64,000 bases of DNA. It comes from Erythroxylum novogranatense (Eukaryota; Streptophyta; Magnoliopsida; Malpighiales; Erythroxylaceae). Shown here one piece after another: positions 11,445 to 23,551 of this stretch (the first letter of the stretch is position 1; each line of letters begins with the position of its first letter). The position numbers were made by a program, and so were the translations under genes. The notes beneath the pieces are model-generated. The model ran no database searches. It was not told where the DNA came from and saw nothing but the letters and a program-made list of their open reading frames with translations. The DNA lies in NCBI GenBank assembly GCA_029891385.1, contig CM057225.1:80377887-80441886 (forward strand), written 5' to 3'.

Positions 11445-14436
11445 ATAACAGTTTATAACAAATATATAAGCAAAATCCTTAAAATTCTTTTTCTTTTCTG
11501 GTCTTAGAAAATATTTCTTTGAAATCCGTAAAGCACATTTTTCAAGAGTTCTTTCCTCGTCAGATTCAAAATCGCAATTTACAAAACATATGATTTTTAG
11601 CTTTCACCATAAACCCATAAGTTTATAAAACATGAATGCATCAACTTGACAATTCATAGATGCAATGGCAATCACATAAGCAATGCAAAACAACACACGG
11701 CTCGAGAGTTCAGAAACCGACGGATAAACCAAGTTTATACTGTAATCTATTCGAGTCCTATTTCTCAGATCTCGTGGCCTCAAGCGGGCAGCCGGAGAAG
11801 GCTATAATTTTCCATACGCCGACGCACGTGACTATCCATCCGTAACTCTCTCGCCCACACAAAAGCATATAAGCAATGCTCAAGATCATTTATCAAAATG
11901 ATATGCTTCCGCTTTCTTTCTTCTTTCCATTCAAATCACAATGCCATGGCACACTCCAATGGCATAACATTATCACATCAATAAACATATTCAATCTCAA
12001 TTCAACAATGTAATCACATATGGATCAACATCGTAACAATGAATGCGAGTGATTTCTTCAAGACATAAATCAACGATGCAGTTCATAAAGCACATTATTC
12101 AATTTTTATTTTATTTATTTTATTATTATTTTATAAATCTTTTATTTTCTTAAAACATTCCAAAATATTTTCATAACATATCAAATTAAATTAAAATAAC
12201 GAATTTAACAATTTACTTAAATTTCTTAAATCCAAATCACGAAATAAATTTCAAAATCTTTCTTCATTTCTCAATTCATTTTAAAACTCGAACCCTTTTT
12301 CCAAAAATATTCGGAACAATAAAATTCAATACTTTCTCAATTTTTTCAATCAATCTCCCAAATTATTTGAAGACAAGAAATTGGGCCTTTGGTCATTTTT
12401 CAAACTTCGAAATTTTCTTAATTTATCAAACATTTAAAACTTGTATAAATTCTTAAAACAGCTTCTAAAATCATTTCAAACACCTTTCAAAATCGTACTT
12501 TTCAACATTTAAATAAACCTTATTTTCTAAACAATTTCAAATGCATTTTGAAATCACACTTTGTCAAACATTTTATAAACAAGTTTGGAAATCGAACCCT
12601 TTTCAAACACTTTTATAAACAATGTCGAAATCATAATTTTTCAAATACTTTTATAAACATTAGACATTCGGAAATCGAAATCTTCCAACCACTTTTATAA
12701 ACAACATTTTCTAACTAATTTCGAAAGTATTCTGAAATCATAAATTTTCAAACATTTGCATAAACCATTTTCTAGACAATTTCAAAACATTTTTAGGAAT
12801 CAAAACTTTCAAATATTTCCATAAACAATATTTTCTATACACTTCCAAATTTATGCGGAAATCACAAGTTTTCAAATTTTTTTTACATAAAACCATATTT
12901 TATAAAAGCTCTTAAAACTAGTCGGAAATCATAATTTTTCAAACCTTTATCATATTCAAGCTCAATATCATTTATTGAATGCTCTTTCTTTCGAATATAC
13001 CGAAATGTCATGGAATCTTTCGAGGCATAACACAAATGTATTTGCAATTCATCAAAAGCTCATGTATGGAATCAATGATGATTTTTCAAATCATTCACAC
13101 AATGATGCAACACTTATGATGCAATTGAAATCGAAAATCTCTTTATTTAAAGAAAGCAAGAAGGGCTTATAAATTCTATTATAAATGATACCCACCTCGA
13201 TTCGATGCTAGAAAGTTGTTCCTAGCTCCAATTTGTCCATTGGTTCCTTCTTTCTTCCAATATAACTTCACCTAAAGCAATTTCACCCAAACTCAACATC
13301 ATAAATACCTTAATCCTCAAATTGAACTTAGAAAACATAAATCCTCATATATTCAAGCTTTCCAAATCACAATTTCCAAAATCCCCAAATTCCAAATTTG
13401 GGCATAAACCCTAATTAATTTCCATCCAAAATTAAACCCATAATACTTAGAAATCAACAAAATTAACTTCATACTCCACAAACCCATTCCATTTTCTATG
13501 ATTCTAAACCAAAACTTCAAGAGAAACTCAAATCTTAAAACCGCTCTTACCTCATTTCTTCTCCATTTTCGATTTTCGGTTCAAGATGAAGCTCTCTTCA
13601 TCCTCCACCTTTCTCTCTTGAATGACATTAAAATCTCTTCTAGTGGTAAAAAATCGAGCCCTAGCTTTCTCCCTTTTCTCCACCAAACTTGCTCTCCTTC
13701 TCTCTTCTCTCTTCTTCTTATTCCTTCTTTTCTCTTAAGTTTCGTGGGTTGCCTCTTAAAATGACAGCCCACTTGCTTTTATAGTGCCATGACATTTAAT
13801 GAATGAGGAATGACCCATAAGTCCCTCCATTCAAGCCTATAAACTTAACCCTTTAAGTAAACTTCCAAAATTACCCCTCCATTGGTCTTTAAAACTGAAA
13901 TCTTGTCTGATTATTTCGATCAGGTAAATGAAGCCATTTGATAAAACTTTCTTCTAGAGAAATGTTCCTCTATGTCTTACGAATCCAACCCTTCAAGAAT
14001 CGGATCAATCGGAGCTCTATAACCCAAGATATCTCCAAAATACTGAAGTCTGTTCTTCAGACTCGAGGCTGAACACTATACCTAACTTCCGACCTGAATT
14101 TGGAAGTCTTAGAGGCTACATTGCTGATCGGTTCCTTCATAACATTTGTATCCCCATGTCTCTATTTTCATTTTCAAAAAGAATCAAATCGATCGGAGTT
14201 CTACCGATCGAGATATCTCTAAAATACTGAACACTGTCCAAACTTTTATAACCAATTAGTTCAGGAAAATCCGAGCTATCTTTCTCCATTTAATTCCAAA
14301 ACTGATATATGTAGTATGAAAAGATAGAAAAATGTATTAGGAATCCAACGCTTCAAAAATTGACTCAATCGGAGGTCTGCACAAAAAGTTATGGCTAAAA
14401 GAAGGAAGAGGGGTCAAAAACACAAAAGCAGACGAT

Positions 14437-14634
14437 GATGTCAGCACAGACGCAAGTTCGTCTGTGATGACGTCAGCACAGACGCAAAAATTTGTCTGTG
14501 GTGACGTCAGCACAGACGCAAAACTTAGTCTGTGGTGACGTCAGCACAGACGCAAAACTTCGTCTGTGGTGACGTCAGCACAGACGCAAAACTTCGTCTG
14601 TGGTGACGTCAGCACAGACGCAAAACTTCGTCTG
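14437..14634. repeat. 34-bp LTR minisatellite, six units (LTR copy 3)
   Basis: Units start at 14437, 14469, 14503, 14537, 14571 and 14605; after the first 32-bp step every interval is exactly 34 bp. Five units carry the palindrome TGACGTCA, a classic bZIP (CRE/TGA-type) core. Within a unit CAGACG and CGTCTG form an inverted repeat across an 8-base spacer. In sense orientation the array lies about 1.4 kb from the LTR start, probably in U3. Confidence 0.92.
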
Positions 14635-15967
14635 ACCCCCTTCTCCAGAACAGCCCCACTTAGAAAGATCTTAACTTTCTACTCAGAACTCCAAATTAGA
14701 CACGGTTTGATTCGTTGGAAAGCTAAGAGAAAAATATACTACTTTCCAGAAGGAAATTTTGCCAAAATCTATCTTTTTCAATTCCAAAATTGCCCCTAAA
14801 GTCAGAAGATAAGACTTTCATTCCTGCACCAACACTGCACCCAATTCTTAACTTCATGACAATATTTAAGACTCTTAGGCACATAATTGAAATTCTATGT
14901 CTTCTTATAAAATGTAGCCATATGTCTCTAGTTTAATCCAAATTAAGAATCATCTCGTTTGGATTACTAGAGAAAACATTATGGTTAAAATACTGAAGTA
15001 TATTCAGTGAACATTTTTCAGATCACTACCAATCTTGTCTCCAAATCTTTCCTTATCACAACTCATACCAAGATCACTCTTTCTACTCTCTTGTCCAATA
15101 TTTTCATGTTTTATATCAATGGAAAGATAAAACAACCTCTATAATGTTCATAAAGAACTCCAAAGTAACTTCACCCTCTAGTTAAGTCAATCTTTCAATC
15201 AAAGTTTCTACCGCTTAGCAATCACCTAAGCAATATCCAAACTTCAATTTATCATAACTTCTTGCCCCGATATCAAAAAATTGCATACTTTATGGCGTTA
15301 GAAAGCTGGAAACATGAACTACAACTTTCATTAAGACCACTTTGGCCAAATATATCTAGATCAGTACAGATTTTCCTTTGAAGTTTCTAACACTATTCCA
15401 ACCCATCAATTTCACATATCAACACATCACCACAAGCTCTTCAACTAAATCCTCTCAAACACAAAACACACAAATCTATACACAATTGATATTCTTACAC
15501 AATTGATCTTTCATATGCATATATAAATCCATGTCTTATTAACATCATAAGATAAATATTTATAAAATTAAATGGCATTCTAAGCCATGCTACAACATCA
15601 GTATTCAAGTCCAAGTACAAAAGATACAAAACTCCATCATTCTCCACATATGACTGAAATCTTATTCTTGCAATAATCTAACTTAAAACACCACATGCAT
15701 AACCAACCAAATTATCTTTGCTTTCTAATTTCTTCAAAATTTTACACTTTCACTTTCTATTTCTTAATTTCAACTTCCATTTCAATCCACTTGAACTTTC
15801 ATAATCCATACAAATCTATTTGAAACCCAAAGTTATCCAATCAAACAAATCTTTTCTCATCAATTTCCTTAAGGCAAAAATATCTATAACTCCATTCATA
15901 TACAAAAACTCTTATCAAATTTTTATTTTCATATTTCCAATTTCCACTAAAAGATCGGGGTCTAACA

Positions 15968-15972
15968 AGTTT
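15968..15972. repeat. Right TSD of the giant-LTR array (AGTTT)
   Basis: An exact repeat of 1280-1284. Confidence 0.9.
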
Positions 15973-16373
15973 CCTTCTTCTTCTTCAACTTATTCCACTT
16001 ACACATATGGCACATCTTGACATAAACCTCAATGTCATTCTCTATCTTCGACCAATAATAGAAATGAGCTAGGACCGCCAACATCCTCTAAACTCAAGGG
16101 TGACCAGTCCACTATAATTCATGCATCTCCTTCAATAGTTGTTTCCGTAAGCTACCGAAACTTGACACGCACATTTAACTGTTCTTAGTCATTAACAACT
16201 CATCACCATCAAACTAGAACTTGCACACAAAACCTTCCTTAACTTTTGAGATCAACTTACAATATAAGTTGTCCAATGGAGCCGTAACTTTGATTTGCTC
16301 CAACAGGTTAGACTCCACCTTAGTATTGGCATATAGGGACGTAAATAGATCCTTCTAACTTAAGGCATCTTCC
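15973..16373 (-). pseudogene. Gypsy element H: integrase zinc-finger region
   Basis: The minus strand encodes a decayed H2C2 integrase N-terminal domain: LLKEMHE, then WTGHP, FYYWSKIENDIEVYVK and MCHMC. Several stops interrupt it. It continues without loss into the core at 1131-1279 once the giant-LTR insertion and one AGTTT are removed. On its other side it meets the TSD of element G, beyond which RNase H of the same gene lies at 29142 onward. This colinearity is the evidence that G and the giant-LTR array are separate insertions in one host element. Confidence 0.75.
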
Positions 16374-16378
16374 ACATC
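16374..16378. repeat. Left TSD of element G (ACATC)
   Basis: Directly precedes the LTR start TGTAGCGCC and matches 29137-29141 exactly. Confidence 0.9.
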
Positions 16379-16806
16379 TGTAGCGCCCCTTTATCGCAGG
16401 GTACACACCAGGATACCCGAAGATCATTCCAGTACATATCCTACGATAAGGGCGAGCTACTTTTGATCACTACATTCACTTCAAATGGCATCGTATCACA
16501 AATTACTTAAAAAGCATCATAAGAAGATCACAATATTTTAAAGACCTGATTTTTTTCCTCATTTCATTTCATAAAAATCGAAGTCTACATTATCTTTCAA
16601 TGTTTTCCATAGGTTCAACATCAAACTTAATACAAAAAGGCTACATGAGAGAGGAAGGTATAAGCAGTCTATCTAAACTGTCCATAGATTCTAGCTGACC
16701 GAACTTTGTGCTATGAATCTTCCTACCAAAACACAGCCTATACGGCTGGTAGAGCCCCTTAGTAGCTTGAGTTGTCTCTCGGTCCTGAAAAGATAACGTT
16801 GCAATC
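16379..16806 (-). repeat. Element G LTR copy 1, truncated
   Basis: Starts TGTAGCGCC and follows the other two LTRs until about GATAACGTTGCAAT, then jumps into gag sequence that matches 24889 onward. About 3 kb of LTR and 3.8 kb of internal sequence are missing. Only AAT is shared at the junction. Confidence 0.85.
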
Positions 16807-17575
16807 TACCCCTCTTTGCAGTTCCTGACTGTCTAGATTCACCTGATGATCTGAATGATCTACTCTGGCACTTACTGAAGCTCCTGCCAGAATTGCCCTA
16901 ACTCTTACTAGGCCTCTTTCCTCTGGACCCCTGCCTAGTCTCTGCTTGTTTCTCCTTCATCAGCTATTCAATTCTGATTGAGGCAGCTCTCAACTCAGTG
17001 AAAGTGCCCATATCTGACCTCGCCAACCTTGTTCTGATTTCCATATTAAGCCCATTCTCAAACCTCCTGCACTTATCTTCTTCTGTGGGTATTAGAGCAG
17101 TAGCATAACCCATCAATTCATTAAATCTAACCTCATACTCAGCTACTGACATCCTACCTTGCTTCAATTCCAAGAGCTCCTACATCTTTATGTCTAGGTA
17201 GATCTTGGGCATGTAGTTGTCTCTGAAGACCCTTAGAAAGTCTGCCCACTTCAACTGACAAGGCCTGGTGGTACTGCCTAGGACAGTCCTCTAGTATTGA
17301 TAGGATGAACCCTGCAGTAATGATACTACATAGTCAAATCTCTCATCAGACTTGCAGTCTATCTGATCGAAGACTCTCTCTGTCCTCTCTAACCATCCTT
17401 CGCCTCACCAGTCTCTTGTCCATAGAGTTCACAGCCCACGCTCTGCAACCTATCATACCTCCTCTCCCTTCTCTCGGGAACTCTAGAAGGCAACCCCTCA
17501 AATCAAGGTACCGAGGACTCTTTACTGGCTCCTACAGATCCTTGGTCAGTTGGTTGATCAATCTGATCACCTAGA
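16804..17575 (-). pseudogene. Element G: duplicated gag remnant
   Basis: The minus strand repeats the gag part of the complete internal region (about 24890-25660), including MSVAEYEVRFNELMGY and RTRLARSDMGTF. It lacks the zinc knuckle and everything downstream. Stops and frame changes are present. Removed from its promoter context by the deletion at 16804, it is a relic of a second element unit. Confidence 0.82.
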
Positions 17576-17662
17576 GCAGATGACCTATAACAAATAATAA
17601 CTTCAATCATTATCCTCATTTTTTAATATATTTCCTATATGTCTCAATAGATGCCAAACCAT

Positions 17663-17674
17663 GCTCTGATACCA
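17663..17674 (-). other. Primer-binding site beside LTR copy 2 of G
   Basis: The minus strand reads TGGTATCAGAGC, six bases from the LTR edge at 17681. Confidence 0.88.
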
Positions 17675-19547
17675 CCTAAATGTAGCGCCTCCTTATCGCA
17701 GGGTATACACCGGGATGCTCGAAGGTCATTCCGGTACTTATCCTAAGACAAGGGCGAGCTACTTTCGATCACTACATTCACTTCAAATGGCATGGTATCA
17801 CAAATTACTTAAAAAACATCATAAGAAGATCACAATATTTTAAAGACCTGATTTTTTTCCTCATTTTATTTCACAAAAATCGAAGTCTACATTGTCTTTC
17901 AACGTTTTCCATAGGTACAACATCAAACTTAATACAAAAGGGCTACATGAGAGAGGAAGGTATAAGCAGTCTATTTAAACTGTCCACAGATTCTAGCTAA
18001 CCGACCTTTAAGCCATGACTCTTCCTACCAAAACACAACCTATACGGCTGGTAGAGCCCCTTAGTAGCTTGAGTTGTCTCTCGGTCCTGAAAAGATAACG
18101 TTGTAATTTTGGTTAGTTTTGCGAACTCAATGAAATAACCATCATCGATGGTTCACTCAATTCGTGCATCACACTATCACATGTAACATAATATTCACCT
18201 CATTGCATATTCATAATATATGACATCCCACATTCAGAATAGTCATATCGTTCATACAAAACACATATATCAATTATAATTACAATGCACGTGAGACTCA
18301 CTTTTATTTATTATTGTCGTTATGACCGAGTGCCTTTTTACTAGCTAATATCCCTTAGTGGATACCTAGCTGTGTCATATACCGTCCCATATCCTTAAGT
18401 GGATACCGGGTAATGTCGCACTCGAGCCCGAGGCTATAATCATATTCTGAGCTTTAAACTCTTTATCTTGTGACTCCGGTCATAACTTCTTTTATCTTGC
18501 ATGCATTCATGTAATGAATGTTTGTCAAAACATAACCTCGGTCAATCATATGGATGCATATTCACATTTTAGACCACATTCATCATCGGACCGTAATCTG
18601 GCATTCAACAGAAGTGCTGGGTACACTTTTGCATTCATATGCATATTCACATATTTGTACATTTGAAGCACTTATTTCGTCATGTTCACATACAAGGAGC
18701 ACTCTAATAATTCATTCGTACACTAGAATCACCGGACCTTCCTTGTTCGGAATCCACACAATCAAGCCACATCAGTGTCATTATTCAAAACATATTCTAA
18801 AGAAAACTGTTCATTGATTGAGACCGTCTAGGCTACTCACAAGTTGTTTCCGGAGCTAGTGCCTGGAAGATCCGACAACATCTGAAGGTTGACGTTCTAG
18901 TTTCCTCTCTATAACGAATAATATACACAATATCACAACTTACACAATTATAAGTATTCAATAATGCACATGTATGGCATGAATTATGTACAATGCTTGT
19001 TCATGACAAATCATAGGTATTTAACCAACAATTTGTTCATCCCATTTGTATCCCCATGTCTCCAGTTTACCACAAAATAAAAATAATCTCATTTGGATCA
19101 GTAGGGCTCCAGAAATCATCAAAATACCGAAGTATGTTCAGTGGAATAACAATAGTTCATATTGCTTAAGAGCACACTCACTGCACCCGTCCCACTCTTT
19201 ACACTCAATATTTCTCCATTCATTTTTGATGGCTATTATTCTTGGTGAAGATGTAGGTAAATGTCTTACGAATCCAATGTTTTAAGAATCAAGTCATTTG
19301 GAGGTCTAGAGAAGAAGTTATGGTCAAAAGAATCCAACATGTTCATATCTTTACTCGTATTGTACTTGTCTTGGCGCAATTGCTATAACTCTCACTCAAG
19401 ATGTCGGATTGACTTTGTTTTTAGACTATTGGAAAGAGGACTTCCAAATATACAACTTTCATGAAGATCTAAAAGGTCAATTCTATCTTTTGACTACTGT
19501 ATCATCTCACTTTTGCATCGTTTCACTTTCCTTTCGTCTTAGTTCTA

Positions 19548-19725
19548 TCGTCTCATTTCCATCGTCTCATTTTCTTCCGTCTCATTTTCTTCCGTCTCAT
19601 TTCTATCGTCTCATTTTTTTCCGTATCATTTTCTTCCATCTCATTTTATTCTATCTCCTTTCTATTGACTGATTTTCTTCCGTCTCATTTATATCGTCTC
19701 ATTTTCTTCTGTCTCATTTCTTCTA
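19548..19725. repeat. CGTCTCATTTTCTTC minisatellite in G LTR copy 2
   Basis: About twelve 14-15-bp units alternate CCGTCTCATTTTCTT and TCGTCTCATTTCTA forms. The same array in copy 3 (27641-27805) differs in unit order and number. Confidence 0.85.
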
Positions 19726-20769
19726 CAGAATGTCTCCACTTATAAGGATCATAACTTTTGACTCCGACGTCCAAAATTTTCATAGTATATACCGTTGCAA
19801 AGATAAAAAAAAAATATAACTTTCAGAAGGAATCTTGGCTAAAATATCTTTATATCAATCCCAAATTTGCCCCTAAATTCTGAAGACAAAATTTCCCTAC
19901 AGACACCAACGTACTAGACCAACCTCATAACTTCATGAAATTTTGAGAATTTTAGAAATAGAATTGAAATTCAATGTATTTATACAAAATGTAGCCATAT
20001 GTCTCTAGTTTAATTCAAATCAAGAATCATATCGTTTAGACAACTAGAGAAAATGTTATGGATAAAATACTGAAGTGTATTCGGTGACCATTTTTCCGGA
20101 TTTTCAAACTTTCAATATTTTACATCACCAAAACACCAAAATTTTTTTCAAAAACTAATTTAACACTATAACTGAATTTATTTCTTACCAACCATCCAGT
20201 ATTTATGAGAAAACACATAAATGCCATTTTCCATGCAGATGATATTAACTTATCAAATTTATTTCACAAATCTCCAGCTCTAAGGGATTTCTTCACCACT
20301 TACTTGCTGAAAACTTCAAAATCTTCAAGCCCTAACTCCACACGTTTCACGTACTTCACTGAGTACAATGACCAGCTTCTAGTTTGTCTCAGGGTAGAGG
20401 ATACAAATGACAAAGTAGGTTTGGTGAAGGGAAGGAAAAACACTGAAGTCTCTTAGAAAGTATTTGATGGAAAACTTTGTGCTTCAAAAGGAAGGGAAGG
20501 AAAAACACAGAAGTCTTTGTGTTTCAAAAGTAGGTTTGGTGAAGGGAAGGAAAAACACAGAAGTCTCTTAGAAAAGGACTTAGACAAAACTTAACCTGTT
20601 AACTCTCAAAGAATAATAACCTACTTCTAGCAAGAGTACAAAAGCCTAAGTGACATTTGTCACTTACCCAATACCCAAGTTCTAACTTAGTTTCTTTTGA
20701 AACTAACTCCCTTGACTGTCATCTTTACAATCCAACTATCTCCAAAGCTTCTTTTAATTTCTTGTTCCC

Positions 20770-20772
<3 letters not shown>

Positions 20773-20805
<33 letters not shown>
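20773..20805. repeat. (TA)n microsatellite
   Basis: An uninterrupted TA run of about 16 repeats inside G LTR copy 2. Confidence 0.9.
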
Positions 20806-20807
<2 letters not shown>

Positions 20808-21114
20808 TTCTCAATACTCCATAAATTTCAAAGGTAACTCCTAAACTCACCAACATATACAAATATGATATTTCCACCAATCACTAACATTTCCAATTTA
20901 AAAAAATCCATAACTCTAAAAATTCATAGATCAATCCAATTATACCCGAAATTATTCATGAATGCATGTACAATTATTTTCATATGCAAATTCATTCACT
21001 ATTTATGTATAAGTGCATGGCATTTTTATGCATGAACATGGAAATGCATCTCTAACTCTCATTAATCACTCACATTTACTATTCTAACCCTCCCACAAGT
21101 AATGGGATGTTACA

Positions 21115-21130
21115 ACTCTCCCCTCCTTAA
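21115..21130 (-). other. Polypurine tract of element G
   Basis: The minus strand reads TTTAAGGAGGGGAGAGT, then the LTR start TGTAACATC. It is preceded by TTTCGAGGACGAAATT. Confidence 0.85.
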
Positions 21131-21159
21131 AGAAATTTCGTCCTCGAAATTCTTACCTG

Positions 21160-21605
21160 TTTGTTTGAATAGGTGGGGATATTGTCACCTCATATGCTCC
21201 TCTGTCTCCCATGTTGTTTCTTTAGTTCCTCCAAAGGACTTTTACCAATGGAATAACCCTATTCCTCAACTGCTTGATCCATGATCCCACAATCTTGATC
21301 AGCTCCTCAACATAGCTTAAGTTACTAGCAACCTCAATCTCCTGATCCGGTATCCCATGTGTCGGATCCAATCGGTATCTTCGGAGCATAGTCACATCAA
21401 ACACATTATGCAATTGAAACATCTCACTCAGTAAAGATAACTTATAGGCCAAAGGTTCAATACTCTCAATGATCTGATAAGGACCAATGTACCTAGGGCT
21501 CAACTTCTCCTTTTTACTGAATCTCAAAACTCCCTTCCAGGGTGACACTCTCAAGAATACTTTATCTCCTACACTGTACTTCATATCACGTCTGTGTTGG
21601 TCCAC
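21160..21605 (-). pseudogene. Element G: integrase C-terminus with chromodomain remnant
   Basis: The minus strand encodes the GPF/GPY-like part after the integrase core (VGDKVFLRVSPWKG, LSPRYIGPYQIIE, HNVFDVTMLRRY), then LVKVLW typical of a chromodomain. A stop follows at about 21222; the continuing ETTWETEEHMR and QYPHLF motifs are in a frame shifted by one base and carry another stop. In intact chromoviruses this tail directs integration into heterochromatin. Here it is split and non-functional. Confidence 0.82.
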
Positions 21606-21638
21606 ATAACTCTTCTTCCTATCCTGAGCCGCTTTAAT

Positions 21639-22535
21639 TTAGTTTCGGATCAACTTTACCTTGTCCACTGTATCCTGTATTAACTCTGGACCTTCAATCA
21701 TTCTCAAGCCTTCTTCATCCCAATACAATGGTGACCGACACTTTCTACCATACAGTGCCTCATACGGTGCCATTCTGATACTACTGTGGTAATAGTTGTT
21801 GTAAGCAAACTCTATCAATGCCATATATTAATCCCAAGCTCCTCTAAACTCCAATACACAAGCTCTAAGCATATCCTCAATAGTCTTGATTGTCCTTTCA
21901 CTTTGTTCATCTGTCTGAGGATGAAACGCTGTATTGAAGTTCAACTTAGTAACCATAGTAGACTGTAAACTCCTCCAAAACCTTGAAGTAAATCTGGGAT
22001 CCATGTTCGATACTATAGACATTGGAACCCCAAGTAGTCTCACCACCTCATTTGCATACTTCTGGGCCAACTGATCTAGTGAGTTATTCTCTCTTACTGG
22101 TAAGAAATGGGCTGATTTAGTCAACTGATCCACTATGACCCATATAGCATCATGCTGCCTCGGAGTCTTAGGCAATCCCATAGTAAAATCCATAGTGATC
22201 CGTTCCCATTTCTACTCCGAAATAGGCAATGAATGTAACTTCCCTATTGGAGCTTAGTGTTTAGCCTTAACTTGCTGACAAGTCATACATCTAGATACAT
22301 ACTCTGCCACTTGCTTTTTCATTCCTGGCCACCAAAAATGTTGCTTTAGTGTGTTATACATCTTGGTAGTACCAGGATACATAGCATAGACGGCCATATG
22401 AGCTTCCTCAAGAATCTCCTTCCTCAGATCATCTACATCAGGCACACACAGCCTATGTCTCAACCACAAAGTCTCATCCCTCAACTTAAACTCGAAATCC
22501 AGATTTGCTTTCACTATCTCCATAAACTTTACCAT
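21639..22535 (-). pseudogene. Element G: integrase zinc finger and core, broken
   Basis: In minus order: the H2C2 finger (EAHMAVYAMYPG then CMTCQQ; the second His position is Tyr), the core from MDFTMGLPK to the glutamate motif DEQSER, and the core end FAYNNYYHSS with ALYGRKCRSP. Stops near 22253 and 21825 split the frame. The second catalytic aspartate, normally in SDRDPRF, is Asn (SNMDPRF), so the enzyme would be dead even with the frame joined. Catalytic Asp-1 and the Glu, at the usual 35-residue spacing from that Asn, remain. Confidence 0.85.
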
Positions 22536-23551
22536 ATCAAAATCTTTGTTATGTACTCTCTATCATGTAGCATTGACCTCAACTTCAAAGTAACAATTAG
22601 TGCCTCATCTTGCTCCAGATTCAGCTCTACATTTAGAGCTCTCAAATGAATCAGATTTGGTAACCTCGATAACTGAATCTGAGCTGTATTGATATTAGAC
22701 TTCTTACTCAAAACATCTGCCACCACATTAGCTTTCCCCAGGTGGTACTCAATAGTGCAATCATAATCTTTCAATAGCTCAATCCATCTCCTCTACCTCA
22801 AGTTTAACTCCTTCTAACTCAATAGATACCTCAGATTCTTATAATCAGTGTATATCTGGAAAGTATCTCTATATAAATAATGTCTCCAAATCTTTAGAGA
22901 AAAGACAACTGCAACTAGCTCTAAATCATGTACTGGATAATTGATCTCGTGAGACCTTAATTGTCTCGATGCATAGGCAATCACCTTGCTATACTGCATC
23001 AGTACACATCCTAATTCTTGATGCGACGCATCACTATACACCACATATCCTCCGGTCCCTGATGGGATAGTTAACACCGGTGCAGTAGTCAACTGATGTT
23101 TTAGCTCCTCAAAGCTCTTCTGGCACTCCTCATTCCATCTGAACACTACATTCTTCCTTAAAAGTCTTGTCAAAGGGGTTGAGATTAGAGAAAACCCTTC
23201 AACAAATCTCCGGTAATATTCGGCTAATCCTAGGAAGCTTTGAATCTTTAACACATTTCTTGGAGCTTCCCAATTCATCACCACCTCTACCTTCTTCGGA
23301 TCTACCTGTATACAATCTCCAGTCACTATATGCCCCAGAAATACAACTTGATCCAGCCAAAATTCACACTTACTAAATTTGGCATACAGTTGCTTTTCCC
23401 TCATAATCTGTAAGATGACTCTCAAATGCTCAGCATGCTCCTTTTTGCTCTTTGAATATACCAAGATATCATCAATAAACACAATCACAAAGCGATCCAG
23501 GTAGGGTTGAAACACTTTATTCATCAAGGCCATAAAAAGTTGCCGGAGCAT
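22529..23551 (-). pseudogene. Element G: reverse transcriptase C-half and RNase H
   Basis: The 245-residue frame at 22814-23551 has the RT motif FIDDIL (residues 25-30), the thumb LGHIV and the RNase H start [13 protein letters not shown]. RNase H continues in another frame to 22529 (YHLGKANVVADVLSKK). The RT motif C Asp pair is kept. The frame breaks at 22814 with a stop and at about 23530 by a one-base shift relative to the RT N-half. This is the longest intact open stretch of the element. Confidence 0.88.

Larger units (their letters stand above)
1285..15967 (-). mobile_element. Giant-LTR non-autonomous gypsy element as tandem LTR-int-LTR-int-LTR
   Basis: Three copies of one LTR (1285-3997, 4718-9927, 10648-15967) alternate with two 720-bp internal regions (3998-4717, 9928-10647). 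The whole 14.7-kb block sits in a single AGTTT duplication, so it behaves as one insertion later expanded by unequal recombination, or inserted already tandem. Internal regions carry a gypsy-type PPT at one end and an initiator-tRNA-Met PBS at the other, both in minus orientation, and nothing resembling gag or pol. LTRs of about 5.2-5.3 kb with no coding region recall LARDs (large retrotransposon derivatives); the PPT context resembles that of the Tekay-like elements G and C, suggesting who supplied the enzymes. Confidence 0.9.
10648..15967 (-). repeat. Giant LTR copy 3 (5320 bp)
   Basis: Bounded by TGTTGGGAC and TCTAACA. It is about 110 bp longer than copy 2, largely because of three extra 34-bp minisatellite units at 14437-14634. 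Otherwise the two align closely, with scattered small indels. It is followed directly by the TSD AGTTT. No coding content is recognised. Confidence 0.9.
17681..21114 (-). repeat. Element G LTR copy 2 (3434 bp)
   Basis: Bounded by TGTAGCGCC and ATGTTACA; it abuts a PPT on its right. It holds a CGTCTCATTTT minisatellite (19548-19725) and a TA microsatellite (20773-20805). Open frames within it are unsupported by any domain and recur in copy 3 as a result of LTR identity. Confidence 0.88.

Noticed and set aside
1285..15967. Satellite or centromeric tandem repeat array of about 6-kb units
   Set aside because: PBS and PPT sit exactly at unit borders and one TSD flanks the block, which identifies LTRs and internal regions.
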